Position numbers and translations under genes: made by a program. Positions 50,465-58,658 of a stretch of DNA of 64,000 nt are shown piece by piece; position 1 is the first letter of the stretch, and each line of letters starts with the position of its first letter. The notes below the pieces were generated by a model, which saw only the letters and a list, made by a program, of their open reading frames with translations, searched no databases and was not told the DNA's origin. The DNA is from Streptomyces sp. KMM 9044 (GTDB lineage: Bacteria > Actinomycetota > Actinomycetes > Streptomycetales > Streptomycetaceae), in assembly GCF_024701375.2 (NCBI RefSeq), contig NZ_CP113910.1, positions 6,882,001-6,946,000 of the forward strand, read 5' to 3'.

Positions 50465-51352
50465 ATGACCGACAAGCTCACCGTGAGCGTCCTGGGGACC
50501 GGCATCATGGGGGCGGCGATGGCGCGCAGCCTCGCCCGTGCCGGCCACACCGTCCGCGCCTGGAACCGAACCCGTGCCAAGGCCGACCCGCTCGCGTCCG
50601 ACGGCGTGCACATCGCCGGCACCCCGGCCGAGGCGGTCGAGCCCGCCGACGTCGTCCTGACCATGCTGTACGACGGTCCCGCCACGCTGGAGACCATGGG
50701 GCAGGCCGCACCCGCGCTGCGGCACGGCACCGTATGGGCGCAGTCCACCACCGTCGGCCTCGAAGACGTGGCCGGGCTGGCCGGTTTCGCGCGCGAGTAC
50801 GGTCTGCTCTTCTACGACGCCCCGGTGCTGGGCACCCGCCAGCCCGCCGAGGCCGGACAGCTGACCGTGCTCGCCGCCGGACCGGCCGGGGGCCGGGACA
50901 CGGTGACGCCGGTGTTCGACGCCGTCGGCGCCCGCACCGTGTGGACCGGGGAGGACGGTGCGGCCGGCAGTGCCACCCGGCTCAAGTTGGTGACCAACAG
51001 CTGGGTTCTCGCGGTCACCTCGGCCGTGGGGGAGACCCTCGCCCTGGCCAGGGCGCTGGACGTCGAGCCCGGCGGTTTCTTCGGCCTCGTCGACGGCGGG
51101 CCGCTCGACATGGGCTACCTGCGCGCCAAGGCGGGGCTGATCCTCGACGGGCCTTTGTCCCCGGCCCAGTTCGCCGTGAACACCGCCGCCAAGGACGCCC
51201 GGCTGATCGTCCGGGCCGGCGAACACAACGGCGTACGCCTGGACGTGGCCGCCGCTGGCGCCGAGCGCATGGAACGCGCCGCCGCCCAGGGCCACGGCGA
51301 CAAGGACATGGCCGCCGCCTACTACGCCAGTTTCGACCGGCCGCCGGCCTGA
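50465..51352 (+). CDS. Beta-hydroxyacid dehydrogenase family NAD(P)-binding oxidoreductase
   Basis: A 295-residue 3-hydroxyisobutyrate/6-phosphogluconate-dehydrogenase-like protein from ATG 50465. Cofactor motif VSVLGTGIMGAAMARSLARA, substrate motif YDAPVLGTRQPAEAGQLTVL, and the catalytic Lys in ATRLKLVTNSWV. The substrate-binding DxPVxGGxxxAxxGxL consensus is altered to DAPVLGTRQPAEAGQL, so the substrate may differ from the classical ones. Follows the ROK regulator in the same orientation. Confidence 0.9.
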   Translation: MTDKLTVSVLGTGIMGAAMARSLARAGHTVRAWNRTRAKADPLASDGVHIAGTPAEAVEPADVVLTMLYDGPATLETMGQAAPALRHGTVWAQSTTVGLEDVAGLAGFAREYGLLFYDAPVLGTRQPAEAGQLTVLAAGPAGGRDTVTPVFDAVGARTVWTGEDGAAGSATRLKLVTNSWVLAVTSAVGETLALARALDVEPGGFFGLVDGGPLDMGYLRAKAGLILDGPLSPAQFAVNTAAKDARLIVRAGEHNGVRLDVAAAGAERMERAAAQGHGDKDMAAAYYASFDRPPA

Positions 51353-51484
51353 GCTCCCCACCGTGACCAGCCCGTGCTCCCGGCCCACAGCTCCTCACTC
51401 CCCTCCCCGGGCACCCGTAGGCAACGTCCGGGAACCCGTCCGCGGCACCTCCGACCGCAGAGCAGACCCATCGAGGAGTCCGTA

Positions 51485-51907
51485 ATGTCCAAGCCCCCGC
51501 TGCCGCCCCAGGCCGACGCCCTGCTGGGCCGTCCCAACCCCTGTGTCATGGCCACGCTCCGCTCCGACGGGACACCCGTCTCCACCCCGACCTGGTACGT
51601 CTGGGAGGACGGCCGTGTGCTGATCAGCCTCGACGAAGGCCGGGTCCGCCTGAAGCACCTGCGCCGCGACCCGCGGGTCACCCTCACGGTGCTCGCCGAT
51701 GACGACTGGTACACCCACGTCACCCTCATCGGACGCGTCGTCGAACTGAAGGAGGACGAGGGCCTGGCCGACATCGACCGCCTCTCACGGCACTACACCG
51801 GCAATCCGTACCCGGACCGGGTGCGGCCGAGGGTCAGCGCCTGGATCGAGGTCGAACGCTGGCACGGCTGGGGCGCGATGAAGGACAGCGACCAGCCGTC
51901 CACCTGA
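51485..51907 (+). CDS. PPOX-class, probably F420-dependent, flavin/deazaflavin protein
   Basis: A 140-residue split-barrel protein from ATG 51485 (GAGGAG 7 bases upstream). The sequence CVMATLRSDGTPVSTPTWYV, RVLISLDEGRVRLKHLRRDP, RVTLTVLADDDWYTHVTLIG is typical of the pyridoxamine-phosphate-oxidase-like family whose actinobacterial members use F420. Redox substrate unknown. It may be cotranscribed with the dehydrogenase 132 bp upstream; a hairpin follows. Confidence 0.87.
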   Translation: MSKPPLPPQADALLGRPNPCVMATLRSDGTPVSTPTWYVWEDGRVLISLDEGRVRLKHLRRDPRVTLTVLADDDWYTHVTLIGRVVELKEDEGLADIDRLSRHYTGNPYPDRVRPRVSAWIEVERWHGWGAMKDSDQPST

Positions 51908-51974
51908 GCCCCGGCCGCCCGGAGCGGAACGGGCTCACCTCCCGGGGCCGTCACCCCCCGGGGGGAAAAGCCGG

Positions 51975-52013
51975 TTCCGCCCCGGCGCCGGCCACGGCGG
52001 CGTCGGGGCGGAA
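51975..52013 (+). terminator. Terminator after the PPOX gene
   Basis: Perfect 10-bp stem TTCCGCCCCG/CGGGGCGGAA with a 19-base loop, 68 bases after the stop. Confidence 0.5.
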
Positions 52014-52108
52014 GCAGCCGCCTCAGCCCCGCGTACTCCCACGGGGGGGGGTACGCACAGCGCCGACGGCCGTACGCCGACAGCAAGTCGGCGCGTGCGT
52101 CCGAGGAG

Positions 52109-52396
52109 TTGAACGACCACGCAGACCCTGGTGTGCTCGGCGACGGCGGGCCGACGGTGACGGACGACTCGCCCCTCGCGGCGCCCGGTCACCGCTTCGC
52201 CTCCGGCGAGATCGACGAGGACGAGTGCGGGCGCCGGCTGTCGGTCCTGGACGAGGAGTCCGGCCGGCACGGCAAGGGCGGCGCGGCATGCCGCCAAGGT
52301 CACCAGGTGGTGGCATGGGCAGGTCTCGAGGCCGGAGTCCTGGCAGGACTGCGCCCGGCCCGCACGGACGTACTGCGGGCGGTCGCCGCCAAGTGA
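52109..52396 (+). CDS. Short frame carrying a SHOCT-like motif, probably truncated
   Basis: A 95-codon frame whose centre, HRFASGEIDEDECGRRLSVL, is the SHOCT short C-terminal domain (RFARGEIDEDEYxRRLxVL), usually the tail of a small membrane protein. Here there is no membrane helix before it, and the only candidate start is TTG 52109 with a poorly spaced GAGGAG. The sequence after GKGGAA, where homologues typically stop, looks like read-through. Probably the 3' end of a broken gene, but codon use is normal. Confidence 0.45.
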   Translation: MNDHADPGVLGDGGPTVTDDSPLAAPGHRFASGEIDEDECGRRLSVLDEESGRHGKGGAACRQGHQVVAWAGLEAGVLAGLRPARTDVLRAVAAK

Positions 52397-52428
52397 GGCC
52401 TCCCGTAAGGGAGGAGGGCGCCGCCCGG

Positions 52429-52974
52429 TCAGCCGGCAACGGCGGACCGGGCGGGAGCAGGTTCGGGCCGGTGGCCCTCGACGGCGTGCTCGACGAGCGT
52501 GACGTCCGCGAACCGGTGCACGGCGCGCTCGGGGGCGGTGATCCTCGGATACCGGTTCCAGTCCACGACGGGAGCCGCGGACGGCGCCGGCAGTGTGAAC
52601 CACACGACCTTGCCGGACTCGCCGTCCGGCAGCGCGCCCCAGCTCTCGCTCATCGCGGCCACCATCGCGAGCCCCCGCCCACAAGTGGCGAGCGGAGCGG
52701 CGTCCCCTATGACCGGCAACCGCGGGTCGTGGTCGTGCACCGAGACCTTGAGCCGGCCGAGCAGCACCTCCAGCTCTACCGTGCAGGTCTTGTCGGGCTG
52801 GGCGTGCCGGTGGACGTTGGACAACAGCTCCGTCACACCGAGTGAGGCCCGGTCTGTCAAGGTGTCCATATGCCAGTAACGCAATTGCGCAGATACGATT
52901 CTGCGGACCTGGCCGATCCTTGACGGCAGAGCCTGGAGCTCCACCGTGCAGTGTCTGCTTGGATGAGTGATCAC
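52429..52974 (-). CDS. RsbW-like ATP-binding regulatory protein (HATPase)
   Basis: A 181-residue protein from GTG 52974. The GHKL ATPase boxes are visible: N box VTELLSNVHRHAQPDKTC, G1 VSVHDHDPRLP and G2 ATCGRGLAMVAAMSESWG. This is the single-domain anti-sigma/anti-anti-sigma kinase type abundant in Streptomyces, which binds a sigma factor or phosphorylates an antagonist. The C-terminal 50 residues are non-conserved. No sigma or antagonist gene adjoins, so the partner is unknown. Confidence 0.88.
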   Translation of the reverse strand: MITHPSRHCTVELQALPSRIGQVRRIVSAQLRYWHMDTLTDRASLGVTELLSNVHRHAQPDKTCTVELEVLLGRLKVSVHDHDPRLPVIGDAAPLATCGRGLAMVAAMSESWGALPDGESGKVVWFTLPAPSAAPVVDWNRYPRITAPERAVHRFADVTLVEHAVEGHRPEPAPARSAVAG

Positions 52975-53169
52975 AGCTGCGACTCCCCGGTGTCAGGTCC
53001 GGACGGGCGTCCGGAAGAACACGGAGTACGGATCCAGCAGGGTGCCTGCGTGATGTGGCCGCCTGCTGTCGTGGCCGGCGGGCTGGTTCGCAGCGTTATC
53101 GCCGGTAAACCCAGAGTGACGTGAGAACAGCGTGACGCAGGGGTTGGGGTGGCGCAACTCGCGGGCATT

Positions 53170-53493
53170 TCAGGCGCCGCGCCCCGATGCCCGGCGGACG
53201 GCTTCGACGAAGCGGCGCGCTGCGGGCGGCCCCGGCTCGCCCGGCGCCGGGTCGTGGTCGCCCAGGGTCAGCAGGTACCGGTGGCCGTTGAGGTCGGCCA
53301 GGGCGCGGCCTCCCGGGGCGAACCAGGGCCGGGAGGCGCGCACGGCCTGCACCGGCGCGCTGTCGATCTCGCTTCCGTAGCTGGTGAGCAACTCGAGCCT
53401 GCCGTCGCTGATCCGGACCTGCCCGGCCCGGGTGAGCGACCGCAGCCGTCTGCCGATCCGCACGCCCCTGGCCGTGAACTCCGGCTCGGCCAT
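53170..53493 (-). CDS. Small conserved hypothetical protein
   Basis: A 107-residue protein from ATG 53493 preceded by an AGGGGGC-like site. The beta-strand pattern (ARGVRIGRRLRSLTRAGQVR, ISDGRLELLTSYGSEIDSAP, WFAPGGRALADLNGHRYLLT) suggests a PH-like small domain. No signal peptide or known motif. Codon use is typical. Function unknown. Confidence 0.6.
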   Translation of the reverse strand: MAEPEFTARGVRIGRRLRSLTRAGQVRISDGRLELLTSYGSEIDSAPVQAVRASRPWFAPGGRALADLNGHRYLLTLGDHDPAPGEPGPPAARRFVEAVRRASGRGA

Positions 53494-53845
53494 GCCCTGC
53501 CCCCTCGTGCGCGTCGGTGTACCGGACCGTGCTCCGCGGGCCGGCTCATGTCCTGATCCAGTGTGCCCCCGTCCGGGACCTTGCCCCGCGGGCAGTCTGC
53601 CCGGCCCCGCCGTCGAGCACCAGTACGCGCGGGTCCCTTCCCGGGGTGCCCGAAGCACTCGCGCGAATGCGCCCCCACCCCCCCCTTGCCAGGTGCGGGG
53701 AAGGGGCGCCCAGGCAGGACCCCAGGGCTTCCTTTGGGCCGCACAAAGAGACGTTTATGCAGGTGAGGGGTGGTTCACGGGGGTCCTATGATCGGTGTGT
53801 CGGCCGCGCTGGATGCCGTCGGCATTCAGCATAAGGAGCCTTGTC

Positions 53846-55054
53846 GTGAGCACTTTCCAGCAGTTCCAGCAGTTCCAGCAGTCCCAGCGGCCCTCGGTCG
53901 GCATCACTCTCGACGCCGACCACAGCGACCCCGGCTACCGCGGCTGGCTGAAAGAAGCCGTGCGGAGGGTCCAGGCCGACGCCAACCGGTCGGCCGACAC
54001 CCATCTGCTGCGCTTTCCGCTGCCCGAGCGGTGGGGCGTGCACCTCTACCTCAAGGACGAGTCGACGCACCCGACCGGCAGCCTCAAGCACCGGCTCGCC
54101 CGCTCGCTCTTCCTCTACGGACTGTGCAATGGCTGGATCCGTCCGGGCCGTCCGGTGATCGAGGCGTCCAGCGGTTCGACCGCCGTGTCCGAGGCCTACT
54201 TCGCGAAGCTGATCGGGGTGCCCTTCATCGCGGTCATGCCGCGTACGACGAGCGCCGAGAAGTGCCGCCTGATCGAGTTCCACGGCGGCCGGTGCCACTT
54301 CGTGGACGACCCGCGCACCATGTACGAGGCGTCGGCCGCCCTCGCGGCGGAGGCCGGCGGCCACTACATGGACCAGTTCACCTACGCCGAACGCGCCACG
54401 GACTGGCGGGGAAACAACAACATCGCCGAGTCCACCTTCCGCCAGCTGAAGCTGGAACCTCACCCGGAGCCTGCCTGGATCGTCGCCACGGCCGGCACCG
54501 GCGGCACCTCGGCGACCCTCGCCCGCTATGTCCACTACATGCAGTACGACACCCGCATCTGCGTCGCGGACCCCGAGAACTCCTGCTTCTTCGAGGGCTG
54601 GACCACCGGTGATCCGGACGTCACCTGCGACCGCGGCTCCCGTATCGAGGGCATCGGCCGGCCCCGGATGGAACCGAGCTTCGTGCCCGGCGCGATCGAC
54701 CGGATGATGAAGGTCCCCGACGCGGCCGCCGTCGCCGCCGTACGCGCTCTCGAGCACGCGATCGGCCGCAAGGCGGGCGGCTCCACCGGCACCGGGCTGT
54801 GGAGCGCGCTGAAGATCGTCGCGGAGATGGTGGCAGAGGGGCGACAGGGGAGTGTGGTGACGCTGCTGTGCGACCCGGGGGACCGCTACCTCGACAAGTA
54901 CTACTCGGACGCCTGGCTGGCCGATCAGGGCCTGGACATCGCCCCGTACACGGCGACGATCGAGACGCTGCTGCGGACGGGAGCCTGGCCGGACCGACAG
55001 CGGGAGTCCGGCCGGACTGACGGCGGCCGCCCCGCTCCGCCCACGGTCGCGTGA
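53846..55054 (+). CDS. PLP-dependent cysteine-synthase-like protein (Cds1-like)
   Basis: A 402-residue fold-type II PLP enzyme from GTG 53846 (AAGGAG 7 bases upstream). PLP Lys81 lies in [20 protein letters not shown]; the phosphate loops are [16 protein letters not shown] and [16 protein letters not shown]. Resembles the mycobacterial cysteine desulfhydrase Cds1 group more than classic CysK, and has an extra N-terminal part with a short tandem repeat FQQFQQFQQ. It probably releases sulfide from cysteine or acts in a related exchange. Convergent with the DeoR gene, only 24 bp away. Confidence 0.85.
   Translation: MSTFQQFQQFQQSQRPSVGITLDADHSDPGYRGWLKEAVRRVQADANRSADTHLLRFPLPERWGVHLYLKDESTHPTGSLKHRLARSLFLYGLCNGWIRPGRPVIEASSGSTAVSEAYFAKLIGVPFIAVMPRTTSAEKCRLIEFHGGRCHFVDDPRTMYEASAALAAEAGGHYMDQFTYAERATDWRGNNNIAESTFRQLKLEPHPEPAWIVATAGTGGTSATLARYVHYMQYDTRICVADPENSCFFEGWTTGDPDVTCDRGSRIEGIGRPRMEPSFVPGAIDRMMKVPDAAAVAAVRALEHAIGRKAGGSTGTGLWSALKIVAEMVAEGRQGSVVTLLCDPGDRYLDKYYSDAWLADQGLDIAPYTATIETLLRTGAWPDRQRESGRTDGGRPAPPTVA
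53855..53881 (+). repeat. Three tandem 9-bp repeats near the start of the cysteine-synthase-like gene
   Basis: TTCCAGCAG repeated three times, encoding FQQ units right after the start codon. Copy number changes would stay in frame. Confidence 0.8.
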
Positions 55055-55078
55055 TCTCGACCGAGTGCCGGAGACCGG

Positions 55079-55918
55079 TCAGGTCTCCGAGGGTTCCGCC
55101 GGCTCCTCGGGCTCGCCCGCCACGACCAGCCGCGGCAGGTGTTCGGAGATCTCACCGCGGGCCTCGGACGGCAGTCCGGAGTCCGTCACCAGCGTGTCCA
55201 CCTGGCCCAGGGAGGCGAACGAACTCAACCCCACCGTGCCCCACTTGGTGTGGTCGGCGACCACGACCACCCGACGCGCCGACTGCACCAGACGCCGGTT
55301 CGTCTCGGCCTCGGCGAGATTCGGCGTCGACAGCCCGGCCTCGACGGATATCCCGTGTACACCGAGGAACAGCAGATCGAAGTGGAGCATCGCGATCGCC
55401 TGGTCGGCCACCGGCCCCACCAGTGAGTCGGACGGTGTGCGCACACCACCGGTCAGAACGACCGTGGCCGCGCCCTGCCGGGGGCCCGAGGCGCGCTGTG
55501 CCACGTGGAAGACGTCCGCCACCCGCACCGAGTTGGTGACCACGGTGAGGTCGGGCACGTCCAGCAGCTGATTCGCCAGCGCGTACGTCGTCGTACCGCC
55601 CGAGAGGGCGATCGCCGAGCCCGGGGAGGCCAGTTCGGCCGCCGCCCGCGCGATGTCGTCCTTCGCGCTCAGCTCCAGACCGGACTTCGCCTCGAAACCG
55701 GGCTCATGGGTGCTGGCCTCGACCAGAGGGACCGCACCGCCGTGCACCTTCTCCAGCACGCCCTGGCGTGCGAGGGCGTCGAGGTCACGGCGGACCGTCA
55801 TGTCCGACACGCCGAGCTTGCGGGTCAGTTCGTTGACCCGGACTCCGCCGCGGCGCCGGACCTCGTCGAGGATCAGGGTGCGCCGCTGCTCCGCGAGGAG
55901 GTTCTGATTCTCGCTCAC
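55079..55918 (-). CDS. DeoR/GlpR-family transcriptional regulator
   Basis: A 279-residue regulator from GTG 55918 (GGAG 7 bases upstream). Helix-turn-helix RRTLILDEVRRRGGVRVNEL, TRKLGVSDMTVRRDLDAL, then VLEKVHGGAVPL. The sugar-phosphate sensor domain is complete: IALSGGTTTYALANQLLDVP, LTVVTNSVRVADVFH, LGVHGISVEAGLSTPNLAEA and VVVVADHTKWGTVG. It probably represses a sugar catabolic gene set; no such cluster is next to it. Compare the broken DeoR gene at 45556. Confidence 0.92.
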   Translation of the reverse strand: MSENQNLLAEQRRTLILDEVRRRGGVRVNELTRKLGVSDMTVRRDLDALARQGVLEKVHGGAVPLVEASTHEPGFEAKSGLELSAKDDIARAAAELASPGSAIALSGGTTTYALANQLLDVPDLTVVTNSVRVADVFHVAQRASGPRQGAATVVLTGGVRTPSDSLVGPVADQAIAMLHFDLLFLGVHGISVEAGLSTPNLAEAETNRRLVQSARRVVVVADHTKWGTVGLSSFASLGQVDTLVTDSGLPSEARGEISEHLPRLVVAGEPEEPAEPSET

Positions 55919-56248
55919 GTACGCTCCGGTCCTTTCGCCGCCAAGCCGTCCGACACTCCCCGCGCACCCGGCCCGACTGGCACGTTCCGCCCGCCGCCGG
56001 TGCGTCGGCGCCTCATCCTCGCATGCCGGGGCAAGCCCGGTGCACCCGGCGATTCGTCGCGCACACGCCATCGCTCCCCCGCGGGTCGTCCGCTCGTCAC
56101 CCGGCTCGGGAAATTCCGTGAGGAGGGGTGTCACCCGCTCCGGATGGAGAGATCCTGTTGCCCGCACGGACGGATCCGACGGCGTGTCACGGGGAAGTGC
56201 GAAGCAGTGGAACGTGAGAGGGAAGACAGACCCGCCGAACGGGGCGAG

Positions 56249-58585
56249 ATGGTGGACGGCCCCGCCGAGCGGCCGAAGGAGGCGGGAACCGACCTGGAAC
56301 TCCTGGTCCACGGAGTGGGCGGCGCCACTCCGAAGGGCATGCTGAACGATCCGCGCACCGTGCGGATCACCGGCGACGACATCGCCGCCGTGTTCCGGCG
56401 CGCCGACGACGTCCGGGCGGAGCACGGACCCGCCGGCCACCGGGACGGACCGGTCCCCGAGGCCTACGTCTGGTGCAACCTCACCTCCGGGAACGGCGCC
56501 CGCGCCCTGTGGCTGTTACTGCTGCCTTTCATGGTGGTCAACCTCGCCCACTGGATGCGCCCGACGGGCCGAGGCCGCAGACGTCCCGCCCGGCTGTACG
56601 GACTGCTGGTGCGGCTCGCCGGACTGAGCCTGACGGTGCTGCTCGTCGCGGCGGCATGCGAGGTCGCCCTCGACCTGGCCGCCTGGCAGTGCGCGGGCAC
56701 ACAGGCGTGCGCTGACCGGCACTCCTGGCTCGGCTTCCTCTCGCCCGAGGCCTCGGACGGCGGCTGGTGGAGCGAGCCGGGACGCCGGCTCGCCCTCGCC
56801 GCCCTGGTGCCCGCGGCTCTGACCGGGCTGCTGTGGTACCTGTCCCTGCGCACCTGGAGCGCGTACGAGTCCCAGCAGCCGATGCTCCACGGGATCGCGC
56901 CCGAGGACGACGGTCCCATCGCCCTGGGCCGGCCCGGTTTCTGGTACGGCCGTCGCCTGGTCGCCCGACTGCGCGCCGCGCACGCCGCCGCCGGACTGCT
57001 CACCGTCGCCTTCGCACTCGCCCCCGCGGCAGCCCGGCACGACCGCGCACCGGGCGGATCCGAGGCGCTGGCCGTCCTCGGCCCGCTCCTGCAAGCGTCC
57101 CTGCTCGCCGCCGCGGCCGTCGTGGTGTGGGTGGTCTGCCGCCGCGGCCGCACCGACCGCCGCCTGGACGACACCCTCGACGCACACCTGCTGCGTCTGC
57201 TGCCCCTCGCCGCGCTCCTCCTGCTCGCCCTCACCCTTCTGTACGCCGGATGGCGCCGCCCCGGCTGGGAGTCGGCCGGCCGACTGTCCGGCGACATGAC
57301 CTTCGGCGCGATCACCCTCGCCCAGGGCCTGCTCGTGATCGTCCTCGCCGGTGTCGCCCACACCCTGCACCGCGGTGCCCCTGACCGGCGCGCCGCCATG
57401 CGGGGCCTGGCCGGACCGGCTGTCGCGATGCTGGCCTGTGCGCTGGGCGGCGTGATGTCCGGTGGCGTGGCCCAGCGCGTCGCCGACTGGCTGGACGGCC
57501 CCGGGACGTCGATCCCGGGGCCGCCAGTGGTCCTGACCTGGCAGGCGTCAGTGATCCCGCCGTTGCTCGTCCTGATTCTCGGGCTCTGCTGCTGGCTGGC
57601 CCGGCGCGCCTGGCACATCGCCCGCGACGAGCGTGCCGTCGTGGCACGCGAGTTCCCGGGCGAGACCGGTGACCCCGCCCGCACCCGGCGGATCGCCAAC
57701 GCCCGGGCCATGGCCTCCCTCACCGACCGGGGCCCCCGCATCGTCGCCGTCACCTCCGCCGCGACCCTGCTGCTGGGCGCGGGCGCCCTCGCCGGCGCCC
57801 TGACCACCGGCCGTACGCCCGGTGAGGCCGCCCAGGGCACCTACGCAGTCGTCCACAGCGCAGCCGAGACGTCGCAGGCGCTGGGCTCCTGGCTGATCGG
57901 ACTCGGCTTCATACTGTTCGTCACCTGGGGCCGGCGTGCCTACAAGGACTCCTCCGCGCGGCGCACGATCGGCATCCTGTGGGACGTCGGCACCTTCTGG
58001 CCGCGCGCAGCCCACCCCTTCGCCCCGCCCTGCTACGCCGAACGCGCGGTGCCCGACCTGACCTGGCGGATCGAGACCTGGACGCGGGCCACCGGCGGAC
58101 GCCTGGTGCTCTCCGGCCACTCCCAGGGCAGCGTCCTCGCCGCCGCCGCGGCCTGGCAGCTCACCCCGTCCACCCGGGGACACATCGCCCTGCTCACCTA
58201 CGGCTCCCCGCTGGAGCGGCTGTACGGCCGCTGGTTCCCCGCCCACTTCGGAGCGGACGCGCTCGGCACGCTGCACCAGGAGGTCAACTGCTGGCGCAAC
58301 CTCCACCGCCGCACCGACCCCATCGGCGGTCCGGTGCGGCTGCCCGGCGACCGTGGCCCCGAGGTGGACCGCCCCCCGCTCAAGGACCCGCTGGCATACG
58401 GCCGCACCGAGAGTCATCCGCTGCCCGCACCGATTCTCGGCCACTCCGACTACCAGGCGGACCCGGCCTTCGCGGAGGAACGCCGACGGCTGCTCGCCCG
58501 GCTGCGGCCGGACGTCCCGGCACCACGGCACACGCAGGAACCCGGCGACGGCGCCCGTACCGGCCCGGGGGATCCCACCGGGTGA
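56249..58585 (+). CDS. Large membrane protein with a split alpha/beta-hydrolase domain
   Basis: About 778 residues from ATG 56249 (GGGGCGAG upstream; GTG 56207 is an alternative). Residues 14-28 read LELLVHGVGGATPKG, the first strand and oxyanion-hole turn of a lipase-like hydrolase (His21-Gly). A large insert with about ten membrane helices follows (residues 90-560). Near residue 615 the hydrolase resumes: GGRLVLSGHSQGSVLAAAAA with nucleophile Ser625, then LLTYGSPLERLYGRWFP and a late His in LGHSDYQADPAF. An intramembrane or membrane-tethered lipase/esterase is the likeliest reading. I know similar proteins only as Streptomyces hypotheticals. Confidence 0.75.
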   Translation: MVDGPAERPKEAGTDLELLVHGVGGATPKGMLNDPRTVRITGDDIAAVFRRADDVRAEHGPAGHRDGPVPEAYVWCNLTSGNGARALWLLLLPFMVVNLAHWMRPTGRGRRRPARLYGLLVRLAGLSLTVLLVAAACEVALDLAAWQCAGTQACADRHSWLGFLSPEASDGGWWSEPGRRLALAALVPAALTGLLWYLSLRTWSAYESQQPMLHGIAPEDDGPIALGRPGFWYGRRLVARLRAAHAAAGLLTVAFALAPAAARHDRAPGGSEALAVLGPLLQASLLAAAAVVVWVVCRRGRTDRRLDDTLDAHLLRLLPLAALLLLALTLLYAGWRRPGWESAGRLSGDMTFGAITLAQGLLVIVLAGVAHTLHRGAPDRRAAMRGLAGPAVAMLACALGGVMSGGVAQRVADWLDGPGTSIPGPPVVLTWQASVIPPLLVLILGLCCWLARRAWHIARDERAVVAREFPGETGDPARTRRIANARAMASLTDRGPRIVAVTSAATLLLGAGALAGALTTGRTPGEAAQGTYAVVHSAAETSQALGSWLIGLGFILFVTWGRRAYKDSSARRTIGILWDVGTFWPRAAHPFAPPCYAERAVPDLTWRIETWTRATGGRLVLSGHSQGSVLAAAAAWQLTPSTRGHIALLTYGSPLERLYGRWFPAHFGADALGTLHQEVNCWRNLHRRTDPIGGPVRLPGDRGPEVDRPPLKDPLAYGRTESHPLPAPILGHSDYQADPAFAEERRRLLARLRPDVPAPRHTQEPGDGARTGPGDPTG

Positions 58586-58658
58586 GGGGCCAGGGAGCCG
58601 TGACGCGTCCGCGCCAGGTGCGAAAGTCCTGAACGCCGGGTGCGACAGGCCCCCTGGT

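Noticed and set aside
53787..53846. A leader peptide or attenuator ahead of the cysteine-synthase-like gene
   Set aside because: The ATG at 53788 opens a frame that runs into the gene in another phase, has only one early Cys codon, and no alternative hairpins are evident.
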